64,000 bases of DNA from Ptiloglossa arizonensis. Its lineage: Eukaryota; Arthropoda; Insecta; Hymenoptera; Colletidae. Location of the stretch: assembly GCF_051014685.1 (NCBI RefSeq), contig NW_027478715.1, forward strand, positions 593,527-657,526. Reading direction: 5' to 3'. Below, one piece after another: positions 1 to 10,735 of this stretch (its first letter is position 1; every line of letters starts with the position of its first letter). The translations under genes and the position numbers were made by a program. The notes under the pieces were generated by a model, which saw nothing but the letters and a program-made list of their open reading frames with translations, searched no databases and was not told the origin of the DNA.

Positions 1-172
1 CAACAGAAATTTTGCGGGTTGGTCAATCCGTTCGCGAGATATGGCAGTTTGGAGGTAAGAAACGTTTGAGAAACTCAAAATTATCACAGTTCTGATGCTC
101 GAAACGAATAACCAGAACGGCCTAGGGGAAAAGTACGCATACCGTTGTAATCGGGCGAGTTTCTACTTTCAG

Positions 173-229
173 ATGCAACAGAAATTTTGCGGATTGGTCA
201 ATCCGTTCGCGAGTTATGGCCGTTTGGAG
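173..229 (+). other. Exon-like 57-nt segment between splice-site-like words (representative)
   Basis: The pyrimidine-rich 'tttctactttcag' resembles a 3' splice acceptor. It is followed by ATG and 57 bases that are open in frame 0 in the consensus (19 codons). The segment ends at 'ggag|gtaaga', which resembles a 5' donor. The 118-base remainder of the monomer would be the intron. However, many monomers carry an in-frame stop ('gcaatagaa', 'tttgtag') or lose the donor ('gtaggagag') or the acceptor ('ttcacatg', 'ttcggatg'). There is no sign of purifying selection, so this is recorded as a pattern and not as a gene. Confidence 0.12.
190..205. other. Dyad symmetry element (representative; one per monomer)
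   Basis: CGGATTG-GT-CAATCCG is a perfect inverted repeat with 7-bp arms and a 2-base spacer at monomer positions 15-30. It is present in most monomers. Variants often keep pairing: 'ggattggacaatcc' changes only the spacer, and 'cggattggaaaatccg' keeps 6-bp arms. Others break it ('tgtcattccg', 'gcgaattgg', 'gcgggttgg'). Dyads of this kind are described in centromeric satellites of several lineages and may extrude cruciforms. A role here is inference. Confidence 0.7.
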
Positions 230-314
230 GTAAGAAACGCTCGAGAAACTCAAAATTTTCGCAGTTCTGATGCTCGACAAACATAACTAGAACGCCCTAG
301 GGGAAGAGTACGCA

Positions 315-331
315 CACCGTTGTAATCGGGC
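315..331 (+). other. CENP-B-box-like motif (representative; one per monomer)
   Basis: The word at monomer positions 140-156 (here caccgttgtaatcgggc) matches the mammalian CENP-B box YTTCGTTGGAARCGGGA at 12 of 17 positions and at 7 of the 9 core bases (CG, A and CGGG present; the first two T absent). The right half, ttgtaatcgggcg, is strongly conserved across the array. The left half is hypervariable (accg, acag, agtg, aaag, cccg). CENP-B is a mammalian protein and this host is unknown, so this may be chance similarity. Confidence 0.25.
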
Positions 332-1925
332 GAGTTTCTACTTTCAGATGCAACAGAAATTTTGCGGATTGGTCAATCCGTTCGCGAGATATGGCAGTTT
401 GGAGGTAAGAAACGCTTGAGAAACTCAAAATTTTCGCAGTTCTGATGCTCGAAACGAATAACTAGAACGGCCTAGGGGAAAAGTACGCATACCATTGTAA
501 TCGGGCGAGTTTCTTCTTTCAGATGCAACAGAAATTTTGCGGATTGGTCAATCCGTTCGCGAGATATTGCAGTTTGGATGTAAGAAACGGTTGAGAAACT
601 CAAAATTATCACAGTTCTGATGCTCGAAACGAATAACCAGAACGGCCTAGGGGAAAAGTACGCACACCGTTGTAATCGGGCGAGTTTCTACTTTCAGATG
701 CAACAAAAATTTTGCGGATTGGTCAATCCGTTCGCGAGATATGGCAGTTTGAAGGTAAGAAACGCTCGAGAAACTCAAAATTTTCGCAGTTCTGTTGCTC
801 GAAACGAATAACTAGAACGGGCTAGGGGAAAAGTACGCATACAGTTGTAATCGGGCGAATTTCTACTTTCAGATGCAACAGAAATTTTGCGGATTGGTCA
901 ATCCGTTCGCGAGATATGGCAGTTTGGATGTAAGAAACGCTCGAGAAACTCAAAATTTTCGCAGTTCTGATGCTCGAAACGAATAACTCGAACGGCCTAG
1001 GGGAAAAGTACGCACACCGTTGTAATCGGGCGACTTTTTACTTTCAGATGCAACAGAAATTTTGCGGATTGGTCAATCCGTTCGCGAGTTATGGCCGTTT
1101 GGAGGTAAGAAACGCTCGAGAAACTCAAAATTTTCGCAGTTCTGATGCTCGACAAACATAACTAGAACGACCTAGGGGAAGAGTACGCACACCGTTGTAA
1201 TCGGGCGAGTTTCTACTTTCAGATGCAACAGAAATTTTGCGGATTGGTCAATCCGTTCGCGAGATATGGCAGTTTGGAGGTAAGAAACGCTTGAGAAACT
1301 CAAAATTTTCGCAGTTCTGATGCTCGAAACGAATAACTAGAACGGCCTAGGGGAAAAGTACGCATACCATTGTAATCGGGCGAGTTTCTTCTTTCAGATG
1401 CAACAGAAATTTTGCGGATTGGTCAATCCGTTCGCGAGATATTGCAGTTTGGATGTAAGAAACGGTTGAGAAACTCAAAATTATCACAGTTCTGATGCTC
1501 GAAACGAATAACCAGAACGGCCTGGGGGAAAAGTACGCACACCGTTGTAATCGGGCGAGTTTCTACTTTCAGATGCAACAAAAATTTTGCGGATTGGTCA
1601 ATCCGTTCGCGAGATATGGCAGTTTGAAGGTAAGAAACGCTCGAGAAACTCAAAATTTTCGCAGTTCTGATGCTCGACAAGCATAACTAGAACGGCCTAG
1701 GGGAAAAGTACGCACACCGTTGTAATCGGGCGAGTTTCTACTTTCAGATGCAACAGAAATTTTGCGGATTGGTCAATCCGTTCGCGAGATATGGCAGTTT
1801 GGAAGTAAGAAACGCTTGAGAAACTCAAAATTTTCGCAGTTCTGATGCTCGAAACGAATAACTAGAACGGCCTAGGGGAAAAGTACGCATACAGTTGTAA
1901 TCGGGCGAATTTCTACTTTCAGATG

Positions 1926-3034
1926 CAACAGAAATTTTGCGGATTGGTCAATCCGTTCGCGAGATATGGCAGTTTGGAGGTAAGAAACGCTCGAGAAACT
2001 CAAAATTTTCGCAGTTCTGTTGCTCGAAACGAATAACTAGAACGGGCTAGGGGAAAAGTACGCATACAGTTGTAATCGGGCGAATTTCTACTTTCAGATG
2101 CAACAGAAATTTTGCGGATTGGTCAATCCGTTCGCGAGATATGGCAGTTTGGATGTAAGAAACGCTCGAGAAACTCAAAATTTTCGCAGTTCTGATGCTC
2201 GAAACGAATAACTCGAACGGCCTAGGGGAAAAGTACGCACACCGTTGTAATCGGGCGACTTTCTACTTTCAGATGCAACAGAAATTTTGCGGATTGGTCA
2301 ATCCGTTCGCGAGATATGGCAGTTTGGAGGTAAGAAACGCTTGAGAAACTCAAAATTTTCACAGTTCTGATGCTCGAAACGAATAACTAGAACGGCCTAG
2401 GGGAAAAGTACGCATACCGTTGTAATCGGGCGAGTTTCTACTTTCAGAAGCAACAGAAATTTTGCGGATTGGTCAATCCGTTCGCGAGATATGGCAGTTT
2501 GGAGGTAAGAAACGCTCGAGAAACTCAAAATTTTCGCAGTTCTGTTGCTCGAAACGAATAACTAGAACGGGCTAGGGGAAAAGTACGCATACAGTTGTAA
2601 TCGGGCGAATTTCTACTTTCAGATGCAACAGAAATTTTGCGGATTGGTCAATCCGTTCGCGAGATATGGCAGTTTGGATGTAAGAAACGCTCGAGAAACT
2701 CAAAATTTTCGCAGTTCTGATGCTCGAAACGAATAACTCGAACGGCCTAGGGGAAAAGTACGCACACCGTTGTAATCGGGCGACTTTCTACTTTCAGATG
2801 CAACAGAAATTTTGCGGATTGGTCAATCCGTTCGCGAGATATGGCAGTTTGGAGGTAAGAAACGCTTGAGAAACTCAAAATTTTCACAGTTCTGATGCTC
2901 GAAACGAATAACTAGAACGGCCTAGGGGAAAAGTACGCATACCGTTGTAATCGGGCGAGTTTCTACTTTCAGATGCAACAGAAATTTTGCGGATTGGTCA
3001 ATCCGTTCGCGAGATATGGCAGTTTGGAGGTAAG
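1926..3034. repeat. 3-monomer HOR (525 bp), about 2.1 copies
   Basis: Bases 1926-2509 match 2451-3034 at an offset of 525, with one difference noticed ('cagaagcaac' versus 'cagatgcaac'). Shared markers are 'gggctag', 'catacagttg', 'gggcgaattt', 'aactcgaacgg' and 'gggcgacttt'. A related partial copy lies at about 810-1040. Confidence 0.88.
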
Positions 3035-4490
3035 CAACGCTTGAGAAACTCAAAATTTTCGCAGTTCTGTTGCTCGAAACGAATAACTAGAACGGGCTAG
3101 GGGAAAAGTAGGCATACAGTTGTAATCGGGCGAGTTTCTACTTTCAGATGCAACAGAAATTTTGCGGGTTGGTCAATCCGTTCGCGAGATATGGCAGTTT
3201 GGAGGTAAGAAACGTTTGAGAAACTCAAAATTATCACAGTTCTGATGCTCGAAACGAATAACCAGAACGGCCTAGGGGAAAAGTACGCATACCGTTGTAA
3301 TCGGGCGAGTTTCTACTTTCAGATGCAACAGAAATTTTGCGGATTGGTCAATCCGTTCGCGAGTTATGGCCGTTTGGAGGTAAGAAACGCTCGAGAAACT
3401 CAAAATTTTCGCAGTTCTGATGCTCGACAAACATAACTAGAACGCCCTAGGGGAAGAGTACGCACACCGTTGTAATCGGGCGAGTTTCTACTTTCAGATG
3501 CAACAGAAATTTTGCGGATTGGTCAATCCGTTCGCGAGATATGGCAGTTTGAAGGTAAGAAACGCTCGAGAAACTCAAAATTTTCGCAGTTCTGATGCTC
3601 GAAACGAATAACTAGAACGGCCTAGGGGAAAAGTACGCACAGTGTTGTAATCGGGCGAGTTTCTACTTTCAGATGCAACAGAAATTTTGCGGATTGGTCA
3701 ATCCGTTCGCGAGATATGGCAGTTTGGAGGTAAGAAACGCTTGAGAAACTCAAAATTTTCGCAGTTCTGATGCTCGAAACGAATAACTAGAACGGCCTAG
3801 GGGAAAAGTACGCATACCGTTGTAATCGGGCGAGTTTCTACTTTCAGATGCAACAGAAATTTTGCGGATTGGTCAATCCGTTCGCGAGATATGGCAGTTT
3901 GGAGGTAAGAAACGCTTGAGAAACTCAAAATTTTCGCGGTTCTGATGCTCGAAACAAATAACAATAACGGCCTAGTGGAAAAGTAGGCACACCGTTGTAA
4001 TCGGGCGAGTTTCTACTTTCAGATGCAACAGAAATTTTGCGGATTGGTCAATCCGTTCGCGAGATATGGCAGTATGGAATTAAGAAACGCTTGAGAAACT
4101 CAAAATTTTTGCAGTTCTGATGCTCGAAACGAATAACTAGGGCGGCCTAGGGGAAAAGTACGCATACCGTTGTAATCGGGCGAGTTTCTACTTTCAGATG
4201 CATCAGAAATATTGCGGATTGGACAATCCGTTCGCGAGATGTGGCAGTTTGTAGGTGAGAAACGCTTGAGAAACTCAAAATTTTCGCAGTTCTGATGCTC
4301 GAAACGAATAACTAGAACGGCCTACGGGAAAAGTACGCATACCGTTGTAATCGGGCGAGTTTCTACTTTCAGATGCAACAGAAATTTTGCGGATTGGTCA
4401 ATCCGTTCGCGAGTTATGGCAGTTTGGAGGTAAGAAACGCTTGAGAAACTCAAAATTTTCGCAGTTCTGATGCTCGAAACGAATAACTAG

Positions 4491-5914
4491 AACGGCCTAG
4501 GGGAAAAGTACGCATAGTGTTGTAATCGGGCGAGTTTCTACTTTCAGATGCAACAGAAATTTTGCGGGTTGGTCAATCCGTTCGCGAGATATGGCAGTTT
4601 GGAAGTAAGAAACGCTTGAGAAACTCAAAATTTTCGCAGTTCTGATGCTCGACAAGCAGAACTAGATTGGCCTAGGGGAAAAGTACGCACACCGTTGTAA
4701 TCGGGCGAGTTTCTACTTTCAGTTGCAACAGAAATTTTGCGGATTGGTCAATCCGTTCGCGAGATATGGCAGTTTGGAGGTAGGCAACGCTTGAAAAACT
4801 CAAAATTTTCGCAGTTCTGTTGCTCGAAGCGAATAAATAGAACGGGCTAGGGGAAAAGTACGCATACCGTTGTAATCGGGCGAGTTTCTACTTTCAGATG
4901 CAACAGAAATTTTGCGGATTGGTCAATCCGTTCGTGAGATACGGCAGTTTGGAGGTAAGCAACGCTTGAAAAACTCAAAATTTTCGCAGTTCTGTTGCTC
5001 GAAACGAATAACTAGAACGGCCTAGGGGAAAAGTACGCATAGTGTTGTAATCGGGCGAGTTTCTACTTTCAGATGCAACAGAAATTTTGCGGATTGGTCA
5101 ATCCGTTCGCGAGATATGGCAGTTTGGAGGTAAGAAACGCTTGAGAAACTCAAAATTTTCGCAGTTCTGATGCTCGAAACAAATAACAATAACGGCCTAG
5201 GGGAAAAGTACGCATAGTGTTGTAATCGGGCGAGTTTCTACTTTCAGATGCAACAGAAATTTTGCGGGTTGGTCAATCCGTTCGCGAGATATGGCAGTTT
5301 GGAAGTAAGAAACGCTTGAGAAACTCAAAATTTTCGCAGTTCTGATGCTCGACAAGCAGAACTAGATTGGCCTAGGGGAAAAGTACGCACACCGTTGTAA
5401 TCGGGCGAGTTTCTACTTTCAGTTGCAACAGAAATTTTGCGGATTGGTCAATCCGTTCGCGAGATATGGCAGTTTGGAGGTAGGCAACGCTTGAAAAACT
5501 CAAAATTTTCGCAGTTCTGTTGCTCGAAGCGAATAAATAGAACGGGCTAGGGGAAAAGTACGCATACCGTTGTAATCGGGCGAGTTTCTACTTTCAGATG
5601 CAACAGAAATTTTGCGGATTGGTCAATCCGTTCGTGAGATACGGCAGTTTGGAGGTAAGCAACGCTTGAAAAACTCAAAATTTTCGCAGTTCTGTTGCTC
5701 GAAACGAATAACTAGAACGGCCTAGGGGAAAAGTACGCATAGTGTTGTAATCGGGCGAGTTTCTACTTTCAGATGCAACAGAAATTTTGCGGATTGGTCA
5801 ATCCGTTCGCGAGATATGGCAGTTTGGAGGTAAGAAACGCTTGAGAAACTCAAAATTTTCGCAGTTCTGATGCTCGAAACAAATAACAATAACGGCCTAG
5901 GGGAAAAGTACGCA
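4491..5914. repeat. 4-monomer HOR (700 bp), two copies
   Basis: Bases 4491-5214 and 5191-5914 appear identical. Private variants shared by both are 'gacaagcagaactagattgg', 'cagttgcaac', 'gtaggcaacg', 'gaagcgaataaatag' and 'ttcgtgagatacggc'. This is a clean recent tandem duplication of four monomers. Confidence 0.92.
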
Positions 5915-8003
5915 CACCGTTATAATCGGGCGAGTTTCTACTTTCAGATGCAACAGAAATTTTGCGGATTGGTCAATCCGTTCGCGAGATATGGCAGTTT
6001 GGAGGTAAGAAACGCTTGAGAAACTCAAAATTTTCGCAGTTCTGATGCTCGAAACGAATAACTAGAACGGCCTAGGGGAAAAGTACGCACACCGTTGTAA
6101 TCGGGCGAGTTTCTACTTTCAGATGCAACAGAAATTTTGCGGATTGGTCAATCCGTTCGCGAGATATGGCTGTTTGGAAGTAAGAAACGCTTGAGAAACT
6201 CAAAATTTTTGCAGTTCTGATGCTCGAAACGAATAACTAGGGCGGCCTAGGGGAAAAGTACGCATACCGTTGTAATCGGGCGAGTTTCTACTTTCAGATG
6301 CAACAGAAATTTTGCGGATTGGTCAATCCGTTCGCGAGATATGGCAGTTTGGAGGTAAGAAACGCTTGAGAAACTCAAAATCTTCGCGGTTCTGATGCCC
6401 GAAACAAATAACAATAACGGCCTAGGGGAAAAGTACGCACACCGTTGTAATCGGGCGAGTTTCTACTTTCAGATGGAACAGAAATTTTGCGGATTGGTCA
6501 ATCCGTTCGCGAGATATGGCAGTTTGGAAGTAAGAAACGCTTGAGAAACTCAAAATTTTTGCAGTTCTGATGCTCGAAACGAATAACTAGGGCGGCCTAG
6601 GGGAAAAGTACGCATACCGTTGTAATCGGGCGAGTTTCTACTTTCAGATGCATCAGAAATTTTGCGGATTGGACAATCCGTTCGCGAGATGTGGCAGTTT
6701 GTAGGTGAGAAACGCTTGAGAAACTCAAAATTTTCGCAGTTCTGATGCTCGAAACGAATAACTAGAACGGCCTACGGGAAAAGTACGCATACCGTTGTAA
6801 TCGGGCGAGTTTCTACTTTCAGATGCAACAGAAATTTTGCGGATTGGTCAATCCGTTCGCGAGATATGGCAGTTTGGAGGTAAGCAACGCTTGAGAAACT
6901 CAAAATTTTCGCAGTTCTGTTGCTCGAAACGAATAACTAGAACGGGCTAGGGGAAAAGTACGCACACCGTTGTAATCGGGCGAGTTTCTACTTTCAGATG
7001 GAACAGAAATTTTGCGGATTGGTCAATCCGTTCGCGAGATATGGCAGTTTGGAAGTAAGAAACGCTTGAGAAACTCAAAATTTTTGCAGTTCTGATGCTC
7101 GAAACGAATAACTAGAACGGCCTAGGGGAAAAGTACGCATAGTGTTGTAATCGGGCGAGTTTTTACTTTCAGATGCAACAGAAATTTTGCGGATTGGTCA
7201 ATTCGTTCGCGAGATATGGCAGTTTGGAGGTAAGAAACGCTCGAGAAACTCAAAATTTTCGCAGTTCTGATGCTCGACAAGCATAACTAGAACGGCCTAG
7301 GGGAAAAGTACGCACACCGTTGTAATCGGGCGAGTTTCTACTTTCAGATGCAACAGAAATTTTGCGGATTGGTCAATCCGTTCGCGAGATATGGCAGTTT
7401 GGAGGTAAGAAACGCTCGAGAAACTCAAAATTTTCGCAGATCTGATGCTCGACAAGCATAACTAGAACGGCCTAGGGGAAAAGTACGCACACCGTTGTAA
7501 TCGGGCGAGTTTCTACTTTCAGATGCAACAGAAATTTTGCGGATTGGTCAATCCGTTCGCGAAATATGGCAGTTTGGAGGTAAGAAACGCTCGAGAAACT
7601 CAAAATTTTCGCAGTTCTGATGCTCGACAAGCATAACTAGAACGGCCTAGGGGAAAAGTACGCATAGTGTTGTAATCGGGCGAGTTTTTACTTTCAGATG
7701 CAACAGAAATTTTGCGGATTGGTCAATCCGTTCGCGAGATATGGCAGTTTGGAAGTAAGAAACGCTTGAGAAACTCAAAATTTTCGCAGTTCTGATGCTC
7801 GAAACGAATAACTAGAACGGCCTAGGGGAAAAGTACGCACACCGTTGTAATCGGGCGAGCTTCTACTTTCAGATGCAACAGAAATTTTGCGGATTGGTCA
7901 ATCCGTTCGCGAGATATGGCAGTTTGGAGGTAAGAAACGCTCGAGAAACTCAAAATTTTCGCAGTTCTGTTGCCCGAAACGAATAACTAGAACGGGCTAG
8001 GGG

Positions 8004-8004
8004 C
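8004..8004. other. Private 1-bp insertion
   Basis: The usual 'ctaggggaaaag' reads 'ctaggggcaaaag', an added C that shifts monomer phase by +1 until about 22,460. It is not shared with any other copy seen, so it is a useful single-copy marker for this part of the array. Confidence 0.85.
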
Positions 8005-8105
8005 AAAAGTACGCATACCGTTGTAATCGGGCGAGTTTCTACTTTCAGATGCAATAGAAATTTTGAGGATTGGTCAATCCGTTCGCGAGTTATGGCAGTT
8101 TGGAG

Positions 8106-9735
8106 GTAAGAAACGCTTGAGAAACTCAAAATTTTCGCAGTTCTGATGCTCGAAACGAATAACTAGAACGGCCTACGGGAAAAGTACGCATAGTGTTGTA
8201 ATCGGGCGAGTTTCTACTTTCAGATGCAACAGAAATTTTGCGGATTGGTCAATCCGTTCGCGAGATATGGCAGTTTGGAAGTAAGAAACGCTTGAGAAAC
8301 TCAAAATTTTCGCAGTTCTGATGCTCGAAACGAATAACTAGAACGGCCTAGGGGAAAAGTACGCATAGTGTTGTAGTCGGGGGAGTTTCTACTTTCAGAT
8401 GCAACAGAAATTTTGCGGATTGGTCAATCCGTTCGCGAGATATGGCAGTTTGGAGGTAATAAACGCTCGAGAAACTCAAAATTTTCGCAGTTCTGATGCT
8501 CGACAAGCATAACTAGAACGGCCTAGGGGAAAAGTACGCACACCGTTGTAATCGGGCGAGTTTCTACTTTCAGATGCAACAGAAATTTTGCGGATTGGTG
8601 AATCCGTTCGCGAGTTATGGCAGTTTGGAAGTAAGAAACGCTTGAGAAACTCAAAATTTTCGCAGTTCTGATGCTCGAAACGAATAACTAGAACGGCCTA
8701 CGGGAAAAGTACGCATAGTGTTGTAATCGGGCGAGTTTCTACTTTCAGATGCAACAGAAATTTTGCGGATTGGTCAATCCGTTCGCGAGATATGGCAGTT
8801 TGGAAGTAAGAAACGCTTGAGAAACTCAAAATTTTCGCAGTTCTGATGCTCGAAACGAATAACTAGAACGGCCTAGGGGAAAAGTACGCATAGTGTTGTA
8901 GTCGGGGGAGTTTCTACTTTCAGATGCAACAGAAATTTTGCGGATTGGTCAATCCGTTCGCGAGATATGGCAGTTTGGAGGTAAGAAACGCTCGAGAAAC
9001 TCAAAATTTTCGCAGTTCTGATGCTCGACAAGCATAACTAGAACGGCCTAGGGGAAAAGTACGCACACCGTTGTAATCGGGCGAGTTTCTACTTTCAGAT
9101 GCAACAGAAATTTTGCGGATTGGTGAATCCGTTCGCGAGTTATGGCAGTTTGGAAGTAAGAAACGCTTGAGAAACTCAAAATTTTCGCAGTTCTACTGCT
9201 CGAAACGAATAACTAGAACGGCCTACGGGAAAAGTACGCATAGTGTTGTAATCGGGCGAGTTTCTACTTTCAGATGCAACAGAAATTTTGCGGATTGGTC
9301 AATCCGTTCGCGAGATATGGCAGTTTGGAAGTAAGAAACGCTTGAGAAACTCAAAATTTTCGCAGTTCTGATGCTCGAAACGAATAACAAGAACGGCCTA
9401 GGGGAAAAGTACGCATAGTGTTGTAGTCGGGGGAGTTTCTACTTTCAGATGCAACAGAAATTTTGCGGATTGGTCAATCCGTTCGCGAGATATGGCAGTT
9501 TGGAGGTAAGAAACGCTCGAGAAACTCAAAATTTTCGCAGTTCTGATGCTCGACAAGCATAACTAGAAAGGCCTAGGGGAAAAGTACGCACACCGTTGTA
9601 ATCGGGCGAGTTTCTACTTTCAGATGCAACAGAAATTTTGCGGATTGGTGAATCCGTTCGCGAGTTATGGCAGTTTGGAAGTAAGAAACGCTTGAGAAAC
9701 TCAAAATTTTCGCAGTTCTGATGCTCGAAACGAAT
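8106..9735. repeat. 3-monomer HOR (525 bp), about three copies
   Basis: The ordered variants 'cctacggg', 'ttgtagtcgggggag' and 'gattggtgaatcc' repeat at an offset of 525 (for example the changed base in 'cctacggg' at 8176, 8701 and 9226). A few private substitutions separate the copies, such as 'gtaataaacg' near 8460, 'ttctactgctcg' near 9195 and 'aacaagaacgg' near 9387. Confidence 0.9.
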
Positions 9736-10735
9736 AACTAGAACGGCCTAGGGGACAAGTACGCATAGTATTGTAATCGGGCGAGTTTCTACTTTCAGAT
9801 GGAACAGAAATTTTGCGGATTGGTCAATCCGTTCGCGAGATATGGCAGTTTGGAAGTAAGAAACGCTTGAGAAACTCAAAATTTTCGCAGTTCTGATGCT
9901 CGACAAGCATAACTAGAACGGCCTAGGGGAAAAGTACGCACACCGTTGTAATCGGGCGAGTTTCTACTTTCAGATGCAACAGAAATTTTGCGGATTGGTC
10001 AATCCGTTCGCGAGATATGGCAGTTTGGAGGTAAGCAACGCTTGAAAAACTCAAAATTTTCGCAGTTCTGTTGCTCGAAACGAATAACTAGAACGGGCTA
10101 GGGGAAAAGTACGCATAGTATTGTAATCGGGCGAGTTTCTACTTTCAGATGCAATAGAAATTTTGCGGATTGGTCAATCCGTTCACGAGATATGGTAGTT
10201 TGGAGGTAAGCAACGCTTGAGAAACTCAAAATTTTCGCAGTTCTGATGCTCGACAAGCATAACTAGAACGGCCTAGGGGAAAAGTACGCACACCGTTGTA
10301 ATCGGGCGAGTTTCTACTTTCAGATGCAACAGAAATTTTGCGGATTTGTCAATCCGTTCGCGAGATATGGCAGTTTGGAGGTAAGCAACGCTTGAGAAAC
10401 TCAAAATTTTCGCAGTTCTGTTGCTCGAAACGAATAACTAGAACGGGCTAGGGGAAAAGTACGCATACAGTTGTAATCGGGCGAGTTTCTACTTTCAGAT
10501 GCAACAGAAATTTTGCGAATTGGTCAATCCGTTCGCGAGATATGGCAGTTTGGAGGTAAGCAACGCTTGAAAAACTCAAAATTTTCGCAGTTCTGTAGCC
10601 CGAAACGAATAACTAGAACGGGCTAGGGGAAAAGTACGCATACCGTTGTAATCGGGCGAGTTTCTACTTTCAGATGCAACAGAAATTTTGCGGATTGGTC
10701 AATCCGTTCGCGAGTTATGGCAGTTTGGAGGTAAG

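Larger units (their letters stand above)
176..350. repeat. Representative satellite monomer (phase reference)
   Basis: This unit is used here to number monomer positions 1-175. Landmarks in the consensus are: the CGGATTG/CAATCCG dyad at 15-30; TCGCGA at 32-37; a variable stretch at 51-60 (ggaggtaaga and its variants); TTGAG-aaa-CTCAA at 66-78; the palindrome AAAATTTT at 77-84; CCTAGG at 121-126; a hypervariable stretch at 139-144; and a pyrimidine-rich tail ending in CAG at 161-172. This copy carries the 'gctcgag' and 'gacaaacata' variants, so it is an example and not the consensus. Because 175 = 3 x 58 + 1, a reading frame shifts at each monomer and soon meets a stop. Confidence 0.95.
1..401. 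repeat. Block duplicated at 3151-3551 (18 monomers apart)
   Basis: Bases 1-401 read identically to 3151-3551 by eye, including rare variants 'gcgggttgg', 'aacgtttgag', 'ttatcacag', 'gagttatggccg' and 'aacgccctag'. They diverge at 402/3552. The offset is 3150, exactly 18 monomers. The match probably extends left beyond the window. Confidence 0.9.
163..1669. repeat. 5-monomer HOR (875 bp), about 1.7 copies
   Basis: Bases 163-794 match 1038-1669 at an offset of 875. Only two differences were noticed ('aacgccctag' versus 'aacgacctag', and 'cctagggg' versus 'cctggggg'). Shared private variants include 'cataccattg', 'ttcttctttcag' and 'gatattgcag'. Confidence 0.88.

Noticed and set aside
176..350. 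tRNA, rRNA or small-RNA gene as the origin of the monomer
   Set aside because: I could not find tRNA box A/B words in proper spacing or any conserved rRNA segment. The dyads are too short to suggest a stable structured RNA.
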